Positions 19,796-28,656 of a stretch of DNA of 59,361 bases are shown here, one piece after another. Position 1 is the first letter of the stretch. The number at the start of each line of letters is the position of its first letter. Source of the DNA: Pseudomonadota bacterium (GTDB taxonomy: Bacteria > Pseudomonadota > Gammaproteobacteria > Steroidobacterales > Steroidobacteraceae). The position numbers and the translations under genes were made by a program. The stretch spans positions 1-59,361 of the forward strand of contig JAJZFQ010000233.1 of the NCBI GenBank assembly GCA_021805275.1, read 5' to 3'. Under the pieces are notes generated by a model. That model searched no databases, was not told where the DNA came from, and saw only the letters and a program-made list of their open reading frames with translations.

Positions 19796-20613
19796 ATGCC
19801 GCGGTACTCGACCCGAGCGGGGTGATCACCATCACCACCGACTTCGGCCATCGCGGGCCGTTCGTCGGGGTGATGAAGGGGCGGATCCTCAGTCGTTATC
19901 CCGAGGCGCGCCTGATCGACCTGACGCACGAGATCCTGGTGCACTGGCCGGCGGAGGCCGGATTCTGGCTGAGTCGTGCGTTCGCCTATTTTCCGGCCGG
20001 CACCGTGCATGTCGCGGTGGTCGACCCAGGGGTGGGCACCTCGCGGGACATCGTGGTGGTGAGCGCCGCCGGACACGTGTTTCTCGCCCCGGACAATGGG
20101 CTGCTCGCCCCGCTGGTGGCCCGTCATCGCGATGCCGAGGTGGTGCGGTTGCGTCCCGAGGGCCTGGCGCGCCTTGGCATCCAGCGGGTGAGCGCGACAT
20201 TCCACGGTCGGGACATCTTCGCGCCCGTGGCGGCGGAACTTGCCGCCGGGCGTTGCCGGGCAGCCGAGCTCGGCGAGGCGGCCGCCCCGGCCTCGCTGGT
20301 GCCCTCCTGGGTGGAGGAGCCGCAGGTCAAGCGCGACAGCGTGAGCGGGGTGGTGATCTCGATCGATCACTTCGGCAATCTCATCACCAATATCGAGGCG
20401 TCGCTGCTCGAGCGGTTCCGCCTGCCGCTGGTGCACGCCGGCCCGCACGCCTTCCCGCTGCTGCGGACCTACGGGGAGAGCCGCCCGGGGGAGTTCCTGG
20501 CGCTGATCAATTCGTTCGGAGTGCTCGAGATCGCCCGGGCCGAGCACAGCGCCGCCGAGGCCCTGGGTCTTGGCCGGGGTGCCCCGGTCAGCGTGCGCGA
20601 CCGCACCGCCTAG
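19792..20613 (+). CDS. SAM hydroxide adenosyltransferase (DUF62 family)
   Basis: 273 residues of the SAM hydrolase/fluorinase fold. Bacterial DUF62 enzymes hydrolyse S-adenosylmethionine to adenosine and methionine. Landmarks are ITITTDFGHRGPFVGVMKG at the start, HEILVHW, VVDPGVGTSRD, FLAPDNGLLAPL, TFHGRDIFAPVAAELA, ISIDHFGNLITNIE and LINSFGVLEIARAEHSAAEALG. The fluorinase-specific loop is not apparent, so hydrolysis by hydroxide is expected. The ATG overlaps the stop of the DksA-like gene by four bases; why a SAM hydrolase is coupled to a zinc-finger regulator is unclear. Confidence 0.88.
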   Translation: MNAAVLDPSGVITITTDFGHRGPFVGVMKGRILSRYPEARLIDLTHEILVHWPAEAGFWLSRAFAYFPAGTVHVAVVDPGVGTSRDIVVVSAAGHVFLAPDNGLLAPLVARHRDAEVVRLRPEGLARLGIQRVSATFHGRDIFAPVAAELAAGRCRAAELGEAAAPASLVPSWVEEPQVKRDSVSGVVISIDHFGNLITNIEASLLERFRLPLVHAGPHAFPLLRTYGESRPGEFLALINSFGVLEIARAEHSAAEALGLGRGAPVSVRDRTA

Positions 20614-20626
20614 CTCCTCTGGCCAC

Positions 20627-20654
20627 TTGCTCCGGCGCCGGATTTCATTATAGT
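20627..20654 (+). promoter_or_regulatory. Candidate sigma-70 promoter for the PA3496-family gene
   Basis: TTGCTC (20627-20632) and TATAGT (20649-20654) are separated by 16 bases, in an AT-rich patch rare for this window. It lies 65 bases upstream of the small gene at 20719. Confidence 0.45.
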
Positions 20655-20718
20655 GCGCTGTCTTGCTCCATGCAGAAATTGCTACCTAATTGATTTAACT
20701 AAGGATTTACGCCGCTAG

Positions 20719-20934
20719 ATGTCGGAACGAGACAACGAGAGCTTCGATCTCGACGAGGAATTCCTGAGCGGGAGCGCCGATGACAGCGCCGACTACGATC
20801 GGATGCTCGATCGGGTAGACAAGCGTCGACCCCACCCTGGCAAGCGCGGCAAGTCTGCGTGGAGCCGCCTCGAGGAGGTCCTGGCGGACCGCAAGCTCGA
20901 GAAGGACCTTCGCGATTTCGACGAAGAGCTCTAA
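20719..20934 (+). CDS. Small acidic PA3496-family protein
   Basis: 71 residues, very acidic at both ends (DNESFDLDEEFLSGSADDSADYDRMLD ... DLRDFDEEL) with a basic middle (DKRRPHPGKRGKSAWSRLEEVLADRKLEKDL). Size and the arrangement of acidic stretch, basic RRP segment and LEExLxxRKLEKDL helix resemble the small gammaproteobacterial family named after Pseudomonas PA3496, sometimes described as putative envelope integrity proteins. No signal peptide or membrane segment is visible and the function is not established. A plausible promoter lies just upstream, so it is probably monocistronic. Confidence 0.75.
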   Translation: MSERDNESFDLDEEFLSGSADDSADYDRMLDRVDKRRPHPGKRGKSAWSRLEEVLADRKLEKDLRDFDEEL

Positions 20935-21060
20935 CGCGCGCGCGTCCATAGAGCGGATTCGTTCGACCCGAGCAGGGCGGCCCGCTGTCGGCAGCGCCTG
21001 GGGGCCTGCTCGGCCCGAGACAATGAACCGGCTGCCCCCGCCGTTCGGTCAGGAACCGTT

Positions 21061-23643
21061 GTGACCCGCAGTGTTTCCGAGTGGATTGTCCTGAAGTTCG
21101 GGGGCACCAGCGTCTCCTCCGTGGCCAACTGGCGCAACATCGCCGAGGTTGCCCTCGCGCGCCGCGCCGAGGGGGCCCGTGTCCTGATCGTGCACTCGGC
21201 GCTCAGCGGCATCACCGACCGGCTTGAGCGCCTCCTTGATCTGGCACGCGGTCATGCCCAGGAGGAGGAACTGCGCCAGATCGAGGCGCGCCATCGCAGC
21301 CTCGCCGCCGATCTCGGTATCACTCTCGGGGAGCGCTGCGAGCGCCAGCTCGCCGAACTGCGCCAGATCGCCGCCGGCGTCGCGCTCATCGGCGAGGTCA
21401 GCGAGCGCACGCGCGCGCGCGTCATGTCCGCCGGGGAGCTGATGGCGACCGATCTCGGGGCGCGCTTCCTCGCCGCGCAGGGCATCGAGGTCGATTGGGC
21501 CGATGCACGCACCATGCTCAGCGCCGAGGAGCGCGCCGGCGCCTCGGCGAAGGCGAGCGTGCTTTCGGCGGTCTGCAGCTTCACGCCCGATCACGTCCTC
21601 GAGCAGCGCTTGCACGCGATGTCACCGGTGGTGATCACGCAGGGGTTCATCGCCAGTGACAGCGACGGCAACACGGTTCTGCTCGGACGAGGAGGCTCGG
21701 ACACCTCCGGGGCGTATTTCGCCGCCAAGCTGCGCGCGCGGCGGCTGGAGATCTGGACCGACGTGCCGGGCATGTTCAGCGCCAATCCCCGCCAGGTGCC
21801 GACGGCGCGGCTGCTGCGCTCGCTGCACTACGACGAGGCGCAGGAGATCGCCACCAGCGGTGCGAAGGTGCTGCATCCGCGCTGCATTCTGCCGGTGCGC
21901 CAGTACGGCATCCCGCTGCACGTGTACGCCACCCAGGCCCCGCAGCTCCAGGGCACGGTGCTCAGCGCCGACGGCGATGATACCGCGCTCGTCAAGGCGG
22001 TTTGCACGAAGAAGGGCATTACGCTGATTGCGCTCGAAAGCCCGGGCATGTGGCATCAGGTGGGTTTTCTCGCCGACGCATTCCAGGTGTTCAAGGCGCA
22101 CGGCATGTCCGTGGACCTGGTGTCCACCTCGGAGACCAACGTCACCGTGTCGCTCGATCCGGCTGCCAACACACTCGACAGTGCGCTGCTCGGGGCGCTG
22201 GTGAGCGATCTGTCGCGACTGTGTCGCGTGCAGGTGATCGGGCCATGCGCGTCGGTCAGTCTCGTCGGGCGCAACATCCGCGCCATCCTTCATCAGCTCG
22301 GCGGCGCCTTCGAGTTCTTCGCCGAGCAGAAGATCTATCTCGTCTCGCAGGCGGCCAACGACCTGAATTTCACCTTCGTGGTCGATGAGAACCAGGGTGA
22401 TCGTCTGGTCGATCAGCTGCACGAGCTGCTGATCCGGCCGGCGGCCGCGGACCGCGTGCTCGGCCCGACCTGGGAGCAGCTGTTCGCCCAGGCGAGCGCA
22501 GCGCTGTCGGTCGGCGAGCCCTGGTGGCGCGCGCAGCGCGCGCCGCTGCTCGCGGCGCTCGCCGAGCGCGACTCGGCCTATCTCTATCACCTGCCGAGCG
22601 TGCGCGCCGCGGCGCGTGCGCTGCGCTCATTGGCCTCGCTCTCGCGTGTGCACTACTCGATCAAAGCCAACCCGCATCCGCAGGTGCTGCGCGCGGTTGC
22701 GGCCGAGGGGGTGCAGTTCGAATGCGTCTCGCGTGGGGAGATCGAGCGGGTGCTCGAGGTGTTTCCTTCCCTCGAGCCGTCCGCGGTGCTGTACACGCCG
22801 AATTTCGCCTCCCAGGAGGAGTACCGCTGGGCGCTCGAACGCGGTGTGCAGGTGACCGTCGACAGCCTGCATGCACTCACGGAGTGGCCCGAGCTCTGGG
22901 CGGGGCGGGAGATCTTTCTGCGCATCGACACGGGCGTGGGCGTCGGACACCATCACCACGTGCGCACGGCCGGTGCACACGCCAAGTTCGGCGTGCCGAT
23001 CGAGGAGTTCGATCAGCTTGCGCGCGAGGCGGCACGTCGCGGGGCCCGCATCGTCGGCCTGCAGGCCCACGTCGGCAGCGGGATCTTCGATGTCGCCACC
23101 TGGGAGCACACGGCCCGCCAGCTGGCGGCGCTTGCGCAGCGCCTGGAGTCGGTACGCATCATCGATATCGGGGGCGGGCTCGGCGTTCCGGAGCGCCCCG
23201 ACCAGCGTCAGCTCGATCTGGGCAAACTGGATACGCTGCTGGCGGCCGTCCGGGCCGAGCACCCGCGGCTGGAGATCTGGATGGAACCCGGCCGCTACTT
23301 GGTCGCCGCCGCCGGCGTGCTCTTGGCGCGCGTCACCCAGCTGAAGAGCAAGGGCAGCGTACGCTACGTGGGCGTGGCGACCGGGATGAACTCCCTGCTG
23401 CGTCCGGCGCTCTATGGGGCATACCATGAAATCGTCAATCTCACTCGGCTCGATGAGCCCGCCGAGGTGCTCGTGAACGTCGTCGGACCGATCTGCGAGA
23501 GCGCCGATGTGCTCGGCCACGATCGGCTGCTGCCCTCGTGCCGCGAGGGCGACGTGCTGCTCATCGCCAATGCCGGCGCCTACGGTCACGCGATGAGCTC
23601 GCACTACAACCTGCGCGCTCCGGCCGAGGAGCTCGTCCTCTGA
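21061..23643 (+). CDS. Bifunctional aspartate kinase / diaminopimelate decarboxylase
   Basis: 860-residue natural fusion of the first and last steps of lysine synthesis. The aspartokinase part has VLKFGGTSVSS at 10-20, GFIASDSDGNTVLLGRGGSD and FSANPRQVPTARLL; ACT-type regulatory domains cover roughly 310-465 (GITLIALES, VDLVSTSETNVTVSLD). The PLP-dependent decarboxylase part runs from ~490, with PLP Lys535 in HYSIKANPHPQVL, HVGSGIFD, DIGGGLGVP, MEPGRYLVAAAG and the substrate/PLP segment ICESADVLGHDR. Xanthomonads and relatives carry the same fusion. Feedback by lysine through the ACT domains is expected. It is followed directly by mrcB. Confidence 0.93.
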   Translation: MTRSVSEWIVLKFGGTSVSSVANWRNIAEVALARRAEGARVLIVHSALSGITDRLERLLDLARGHAQEEELRQIEARHRSLAADLGITLGERCERQLAELRQIAAGVALIGEVSERTRARVMSAGELMATDLGARFLAAQGIEVDWADARTMLSAEERAGASAKASVLSAVCSFTPDHVLEQRLHAMSPVVITQGFIASDSDGNTVLLGRGGSDTSGAYFAAKLRARRLEIWTDVPGMFSANPRQVPTARLLRSLHYDEAQEIATSGAKVLHPRCILPVRQYGIPLHVYATQAPQLQGTVLSADGDDTALVKAVCTKKGITLIALESPGMWHQVGFLADAFQVFKAHGMSVDLVSTSETNVTVSLDPAANTLDSALLGALVSDLSRLCRVQVIGPCASVSLVGRNIRAILHQLGGAFEFFAEQKIYLVSQAANDLNFTFVVDENQGDRLVDQLHELLIRPAAADRVLGPTWEQLFAQASAALSVGEPWWRAQRAPLLAALAERDSAYLYHLPSVRAAARALRSLASLSRVHYSIKANPHPQVLRAVAAEGVQFECVSRGEIERVLEVFPSLEPSAVLYTPNFASQEEYRWALERGVQVTVDSLHALTEWPELWAGREIFLRIDTGVGVGHHHHVRTAGAHAKFGVPIEEFDQLAREAARRGARIVGLQAHVGSGIFDVATWEHTARQLAALAQRLESVRIIDIGGGLGVPERPDQRQLDLGKLDTLLAAVRAEHPRLEIWMEPGRYLVAAAGVLLARVTQLKSKGSVRYVGVATGMNSLLRPALYGAYHEIVNLTRLDEPAEVLVNVVGPICESADVLGHDRLLPSCREGDVLLIANAGAYGHAMSSHYNLRAPAEELVL

Positions 23644-25958
23644 CTCTGAAGAAGCGCTCAGCCGGACGGAAGAAGACCCCCGCGCGCGGCGCACGGTCCG
23701 GCACCGGCCGCCGCAAGGGCGGCCGGTGGCTGTGGGGTACCCTCGGCATCGCCGTGCTCGCCGCGGTGCTGATCGGCGGCGGGTACGTGCTGTACCTCGA
23801 CCGGCTCGTGACCAAGGAGTTCCGCTCGCTGCGTTGGACGCTGCCGGCACGCGTGTACGCGGCCCCGGTGCAGCTGTACGCCGGACTGGGCCTCGACGAG
23901 GCGCAACTCGAGCACGAGCTGCACCGCCTGGCCTACCGTCGGGTCGCCGTGCTGCACGGTCCGGGCACCTACCTCGCCGGCGCCGGGCAGCTCACGGTCG
24001 TGCTGCGCCCCGTGCAGTTCGCCGACCGCAGCCGCGCGGCGATGCTGCTGCGGGTCGGCTTCGGACCGGCCGGCATCCAGGATCTGCGCAATGGCGCCGG
24101 TGCAGAGGTGCCGGTCGTGCGGCTCGATCCGCTGTTGATCGGCAGTATTTTCCCGAGCGATGGGGTCGATCGGATCGTGGTCACCCCCGAGCAGGTCCCG
24201 CCGCTGCTGCCCGCGGCGCTGAAGGCGATCGAGGACCGCACATTCGATACCAACTGGGGCATTGATCCGCGCGGCATTCTGCGGGCCGCCTGGGTCGATC
24301 TCAGGGCGCATCACCTGGCCGAGGGCGGCAGTACGCTCACCCAGGAGCTGGTGCGCAGCTACTTCCTGAGCGATCAGCGTACCTTCGGGCGCAAGATCCG
24401 CGAGGCGATCATGGCCGTGTCGCTGACTGCGCACTTCAGCAAGGCCGACCTGATGAACGCCTACATCAATGAGATCTTTCTCGGTCAGGACGGCAATCGC
24501 TCGGTGCACGGTTTCGGGCTCGCGAGTGAGTTCTATTTCGGCGAACCGCTCGATGAGCTCGACCTGCCGCAGATCGCGATGCTGGTGGCCATCGTGCGCG
24601 GTCCGACTTACTACGATCCGCGCCGCTTCCCGGCCCGCGTGTTGGTGCGGCGCAATCTGGTGCTGAAACTGCTCGCCAAGCGAGGCGTGGTGTCGCGCGA
24701 GCGGGCCGACGCGGCCATGCGCGAGCCGCTCGGCGTCACCCGGCACGCCTCCGGGGCGTACTACCCGGCCTATCTCGATCTGGTGCGCCGCACGCTGCGT
24801 CGCGACTACCCTGAGCGGGCGCTCACCGAGTCGGGGCTGCGCATCTACACCAGCCTCGATCCGCGGGTGCAGGAGATCGCCGAGCACGCGCTCGATGCCC
24901 AGCTGCACCAGCTCGACCGCACGCATCATTACGGCCGCGAGCATCTGCAGGGCTCGGTGGTGGTCACCTCGCCGCAGACCGGCGACGTGCTCGCCCTCGT
25001 GGGCGGGCGCGATGCGGACTTCGACGGCTTTAACCGCGCGCTCGATGCGCGCCGCTCCATCGGCTCGTTGGTCAAGCCGTTCATCTACCTGACGGCGCTC
25101 GAGACCGGCCAGTACACCCCGGCGAGCATCATCGAGGACGAGCCGATCGCGGTGCGCCTGGCCACCGGGCAGTACTGGCGGCCGCGCAATTACTCGCGCA
25201 TCTTCCACGGCCCGGTGCCCCTGGTGCATGCGCTCGGGGACTCCCTGAACGCCGCCACGGTGCGCCTTGGGATGAGCATCGGTCTCGGGCCCGTGACGCA
25301 GACGCTGCTGCGCTTCGGACTGAAGAAGGTGCCGCAAGAGGTGCCGGCGATGCTGCTCGGGGCAAGCGATCTGTCGCCGCTCGAGGTCGCGCAGCTGTAC
25401 AACGGGCTCGCCGACGGCGGGTTCCGCGAGCCGCTGCGCGCCGTGCAAGCGGTGGTGAGCGCCGACGGCAAGCGGCTCAAGGCCTTCCCCGTGCGGGTCA
25501 CGCCGGTGGCCCCGTCCGGGCAGGTCTATGCGCTCACGACCATGATGGAGCAGGTGCTCACCCACGGCACGGGCGAGCCGGCGGAGTCGATCCTGCCGCC
25601 GGGACTGGTGGCCGCCGGCAAGACCGGCACCTCGCAGCGCGATCGCGACAGCTGGTTCGCCGGGTTCACGGGCAGCGATCTGGCGGTCGTGTGGGTCGGG
25701 TATGATCACAACCAGCCCACCGGGCTCACCGGCTCGATGGGCGCGCTGCCGGTCTGGGCGCACATCATGGCCTCGATCGGCACGCTGCCGCTCAGCATGC
25801 CGCCCCCTCAGGGCGAGACCGACGTGTGGATCGATTTCGCGACGGGCCTGGCGACCACGCCGGCGTGCGATCCGGCCAACGCGGTCGAGGTCGCCGTGCC
25901 GCTCGGCACGCAGATCCCGCCGATGTCCGGCTGCGGCCTGCTTGGTGGAGGTGGGTGA
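23640..25958 (+). CDS. mrcB: Penicillin-binding protein 1B, probable CTG start
   Basis: 772-residue class A PBP. A basic cytoplasmic tail and one membrane helix (~33-55) lead into a UvrB-like region. The glycosyltransferase has catalytic E198 in IEDRTF and GGSTLTQELVRSYFL. The transpeptidase has S476-x-x-K (SLVK), SLN at 535 and KTG at 661. It polymerises and crosslinks peptidoglycan in the periplasm. No ATG, GTG or TTG lies at a sensible start: CTG at 23640 overlaps the lysine-fusion stop (CTGA) and has GAGGAG (23626-23631) eight bases upstream, giving N-terminus (M)TLKKRSAGRKK. An in-frame GTG at 23538 would need a 35-codon overlap with the previous gene. Confidence 0.9.
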   Translation: MTLKKRSAGRKKTPARGARSGTGRRKGGRWLWGTLGIAVLAAVLIGGGYVLYLDRLVTKEFRSLRWTLPARVYAAPVQLYAGLGLDEAQLEHELHRLAYRRVAVLHGPGTYLAGAGQLTVVLRPVQFADRSRAAMLLRVGFGPAGIQDLRNGAGAEVPVVRLDPLLIGSIFPSDGVDRIVVTPEQVPPLLPAALKAIEDRTFDTNWGIDPRGILRAAWVDLRAHHLAEGGSTLTQELVRSYFLSDQRTFGRKIREAIMAVSLTAHFSKADLMNAYINEIFLGQDGNRSVHGFGLASEFYFGEPLDELDLPQIAMLVAIVRGPTYYDPRRFPARVLVRRNLVLKLLAKRGVVSRERADAAMREPLGVTRHASGAYYPAYLDLVRRTLRRDYPERALTESGLRIYTSLDPRVQEIAEHALDAQLHQLDRTHHYGREHLQGSVVVTSPQTGDVLALVGGRDADFDGFNRALDARRSIGSLVKPFIYLTALETGQYTPASIIEDEPIAVRLATGQYWRPRNYSRIFHGPVPLVHALGDSLNAATVRLGMSIGLGPVTQTLLRFGLKKVPQEVPAMLLGASDLSPLEVAQLYNGLADGGFREPLRAVQAVVSADGKRLKAFPVRVTPVAPSGQVYALTTMMEQVLTHGTGEPAESILPPGLVAAGKTGTSQRDRDSWFAGFTGSDLAVVWVGYDHNQPTGLTGSMGALPVWAHIMASIGTLPLSMPPPQGETDVWIDFATGLATTPACDPANAVEVAVPLGTQIPPMSGCGLLGGGG

Positions 25959-26536
25959 TGGCTCTGGAGCGCTTGGGTCTTGCTCGCACCCTCGGCGTGG
26001 CGCTGTGCGCCGCAGCCACGGTATCCGCGTGCGCGCTGGTCGGACCGCCATACTCGCCGAGCCAGCCGCAGGCGGGCTCGAGCGCCCGCCGCGGCAGCAT
26101 CCCGCAGTCGAGTGCGGCGCCGCAGCCCGTAGTGGCGGGTGGGACCGCGGCGGCGGCGCCGCCGGCCGGGGACGTCGCGGCGCCGCCGCCTGCGCCGCAC
26201 TACCAGCTCGGACCGGCGGCCCAGGCGCTGGTTGCCTCCGCGCATGCGCAGCAGCAGAGCGGCAACTTCGGGCTCGCCGCCGAGACGCTCGACCGGGCGC
26301 TGTCGATCGAGCCGCGCAATCCCCTGGTGTGGCTCGCGCTCGGCCGCGAGAGCCTGGCGGCGGGCAACTCCGCGCAGGCCTACGGCCTGGCGCGCAAGGC
26401 GCTGTATCTGGCGAGCGGGGACCCGGCCGCGCAGGCCTCCGCGTGGGGACTGATCGCCGCGACGCTGCGGGCCGAGGGCCACAGCCAGGCCGCGCTCGCG
26501 GCCGAGCAGAAGGCGGCGCAGCTCTCGGTGCAGTGA
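25958..26536 (+). CDS. TPR-containing lipoprotein
   Basis: 192 residues. The N-terminus is a lipoprotein signal with lipobox-like TVSAC (lipidated Cys25), then a Pro/Ser/Ala-rich linker of ~50 residues, then about three tetratricopeptide-type helical pairs (QQSGNFGLAAETLDRALSIEPRNPLVWLALGRESLAAGN...). The ATG shares its A with the mrcB stop (TGATG), so translation is coupled to PBP1B. An outer-membrane lipoprotein scaffold or activator for peptidoglycan synthesis, comparable in concept to LpoB but unrelated in sequence, is an inference from this arrangement. Confidence 0.8.
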   Translation: MALERLGLARTLGVALCAAATVSACALVGPPYSPSQPQAGSSARRGSIPQSSAAPQPVVAGGTAAAAPPAGDVAAPPPAPHYQLGPAAQALVASAHAQQQSGNFGLAAETLDRALSIEPRNPLVWLALGRESLAAGNSAQAYGLARKALYLASGDPAAQASAWGLIAATLRAEGHSQAALAAEQKAAQLSVQ

Positions 26537-26552
26537 GCGGGCGCGGTGCGCC

Positions 26553-27353
26553 TCACAGCGCGAGCGTGATGCTCACCGGACAGTGATCCGAGCCCAGGAT
26601 GTCGGGGTGGATCTCGGCCGCCTTGACCGCCTTGCGCAGGCTCGAGGAGACCAGCACGTAATCGATTCTCCACCCGACGTTGCGCGCCCGCGAGTTGGCG
26701 AAGTGGCTCCACCACGTGTAATGCCCTTTGCCCTGCTTGAACAGGCGGAACACGTCGATGAATCCTGCGTCGATGAAGTTCTGAAAGCCCTCGCGCTCCT
26801 CGTCCGTGAAGCCCTTCTTGCCGCGGTTCGGGCCGGGATTGGCGAGATCGAGCTCGGTGTGCGCCACGTTCAGGTCGCCGCAGAACACGACCGGCTTTTT
26901 CCTCTCCAGCAGCTGGCAGTGCGCGAGGAACGCGGGGTCCCAGTGCTTGTGCCGCAGCTCGAGCCGGCTGAGATCGTCCTTGGCGTTCGGTGTGTATACG
27001 GTCACCAGGTAGAACTCGGGGAACTCCGCGCTGATCACGCGGCCCTCGCCGAGGCTGTCGCGGCCCGCAGCGTCGGTGAATTCGTACTTGCGCGCGATGG
27101 CGCTCGAGAACCCGTTGGCCACCGAGAGCGGCTCCGGCCGCGTGAAAATCGCCGTCCCCGAGTAGCCCTTTTTTTCCGCCGAGTTCCAGTACTCGTGGTA
27201 GCCGTTGACCTCGATGTCGGCCTGACCGCGCTCGGCCTTGGTCTCCTGCAGGCACAGAATGTCCGGCCGATGCGTGTGTACGAAGCTCTGCAGCGTGCCC
27301 TTCTTGGTCACGGCGCGGATGCCGTTGACGTTCCAGGAGTAGATCTTCGTCAT
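26553..27353 (-). CDS. xthA: Exodeoxyribonuclease III (AP endonuclease)
   Basis: 266 residues of the Exo III/ExoA family of Mg-dependent AP endonucleases. Active-site segments are SWNVNGIRA (Asn), LCLQETKA (Glu), GYSGTAIF, VTVYTPNA, VVFCGDLNVAHTELD (Asp/Asn), GWRIDYVLVS and LGSDHCPV (final Asp-His pair). It repairs abasic sites and 3'-blocked ends in the cytosol. The full family length is present, and the ATG at 27353 coincides with the conserved MTKIYSWNVNG start. It converges with the TPR lipoprotein gene. Confidence 0.95.
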   Translation of the reverse strand: MTKIYSWNVNGIRAVTKKGTLQSFVHTHRPDILCLQETKAERGQADIEVNGYHEYWNSAEKKGYSGTAIFTRPEPLSVANGFSSAIARKYEFTDAAGRDSLGEGRVISAEFPEFYLVTVYTPNAKDDLSRLELRHKHWDPAFLAHCQLLERKKPVVFCGDLNVAHTELDLANPGPNRGKKGFTDEEREGFQNFIDAGFIDVFRLFKQGKGHYTWWSHFANSRARNVGWRIDYVLVSSSLRKAVKAAEIHPDILGSDHCPVSITLAL

Positions 27354-27458
27354 GGTGAGTGCGCAGCGCTCGCGGATGAGGAACGGGGCGGGCGAGCCCA
27401 GTGCGGCCCGCGCGCAGCGGCTACGGTACAGGCGCCGGACCCGCTGCTCAAGGGCCGA

Positions 27459-27965
27459 TCAGCGTCCGGGTACCGGCCAGACCCGCACCCCCGGGGTGCC
27501 TTGCATGCGCTGCCAGACCTGCGAGTGGCCGAACAGCGGTACGCCGAGATAGCCGCGCATGAGGAGCTTGCGGCCGCCGTCGATGAGGCGCAGCTCGCAG
27601 CCGAACACGTGGCCGTTGCGCGGATCGAGGATGTCGCCGCCGACGTACCGTCCGTCTCGGTAGCGCAGGTGGCGCATCAGCAGCAGGCCGTTCATCGGCT
27701 GGTCGTGACGGCTGCCCGAGCACGCGGTGCAGCGGTCGGTGCTGCGTTGGTCGCGCGGCGAGGCCGGCTCGATGCGCCCGTAGTACAGGCCCTGATCCTC
27801 GAAGATCGCGATCAGGCCGAGCGGCTTGCCGGTGGCGCGGTCGATCGGTGCCCAGAGCCCCACCGGGCTTGTCCAGCCCGTCGTGCCGCCGGCGAGCGCC
27901 GCGGGGGCAGCGAGCCCGACCGACAGTAAGGCGAGCAGCAGGCGCAGGAATCTCAGAGGACGCAT
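27459..27965 (-). CDS. DUF2147 exported protein
   Basis: 168 residues with a clear signal peptide (FLRLLLALLSVGLAAPAALA) and the DUF2147 domain: SPVGLWAPIDRATGKPLGLIAIFEDQGLYYGRIEP, a Cys pair DRCTACSGSRHDQPMNGLLLM, YVGGDILDPRNGHVFGCELRL and LLMRGYLGVPLFGHSQVWQR. DUF2147 proteins are small periplasmic beta-rich proteins of unknown function. The ATG is at 27965. It runs in the same direction as xthA, 105 bases upstream of it. Confidence 0.85.
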   Translation of the reverse strand: MRPLRFLRLLLALLSVGLAAPAALAGGTTGWTSPVGLWAPIDRATGKPLGLIAIFEDQGLYYGRIEPASPRDQRSTDRCTACSGSRHDQPMNGLLLMRHLRYRDGRYVGGDILDPRNGHVFGCELRLIDGGRKLLMRGYLGVPLFGHSQVWQRMQGTPGVRVWPVPGR

Positions 27966-28154
27966 CGGGAAATTTTAGCCGATCCGCGCCGAGGACGGTG
28001 AGCCGCCGGCGGGCACTGCGAGGCGGGTCGTGCTGCGGGCGAGCGATGCAGTCGTACGCTGTGAGGCACGTCGAACACCGCGATCGGCAGACGTTGACCC
28101 GGCGCCTCGTTTTGCCGATGCTCTGGCCTCGTGCCCTGATCCACCCCGATCGTC

Positions 28155-28628
28155 ATGCGAGCCTCACCCGTTCCGCCGCCTCTGTGGATGCTGCTGTTCG
28201 CGGCCGCCGAATGGCTGCTCGCCCGCCACGTCCCGCTGCTCAGGGATCCGACCGCGGTGCACGTCGCGCTGGGCGGGACGGTCATGTTTGCAGCGCTCGT
28301 ACCGCCGCTCGCCGCGTTTGCCCAGTTCCTGCTGGCACACACCACGGTCAATCCGCACCGGCCGGAGAACGCCGCGGTGCTCGTGACCTCCGGGGTGTAT
28401 TGCTGGACGCGCAATCCGATGTACCTCGGTCTGTGGCTGTTGTTGCTCGGCTGGGCGATCCGGCTCGGAGCGCTGAGCGCGCTGCTCGTCGCGCTGCTGT
28501 TCCTGCCGTTGATCAGCGCCGTGCAGGTCCGCGCCGAGGAGCAGGCGCTGCAGCGGCGGTTCGGCGCCGACTACGAGCGCTACCGGGGCCGCGTGCGGCG
28601 CTGGTTCGGGCGGCGCGCACGCACCTGA
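28155..28628 (+). CDS. Isoprenylcysteine carboxyl methyltransferase (ICMT/PEMT)-family membrane protein
   Basis: 157 residues with about four membrane helices. The conserved C-terminal ICMT signature is LVTSGVYCWTRNPMYLGLWLLLLGWAI, and EEQALQRRFGADYERYRGRVRRWF follows. Bacterial members are SAM-dependent methyltransferases of the inner membrane; their substrates, probably small lipophilic molecules, are generally unknown. The ATG at 28155 begins directly before the first hydrophobic stretch. It converges with the ferredoxin gene. Confidence 0.85.
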   Translation: MRASPVPPPLWMLLFAAAEWLLARHVPLLRDPTAVHVALGGTVMFAALVPPLAAFAQFLLAHTTVNPHRPENAAVLVTSGVYCWTRNPMYLGLWLLLLGWAIRLGALSALLVALLFLPLISAVQVRAEEQALQRRFGADYERYRGRVRRWFGRRART

Positions 28629-28656
28629 CCTGCGGGCGCCGCGCGCCGGGTCCTGC

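Noticed and set aside
23658..26051. A ~800-codon frame antisense to mrcB
   Set aside because: Shadow of PBP1B codon bias; His/Arg/Gln-rich with no recognisable domain.
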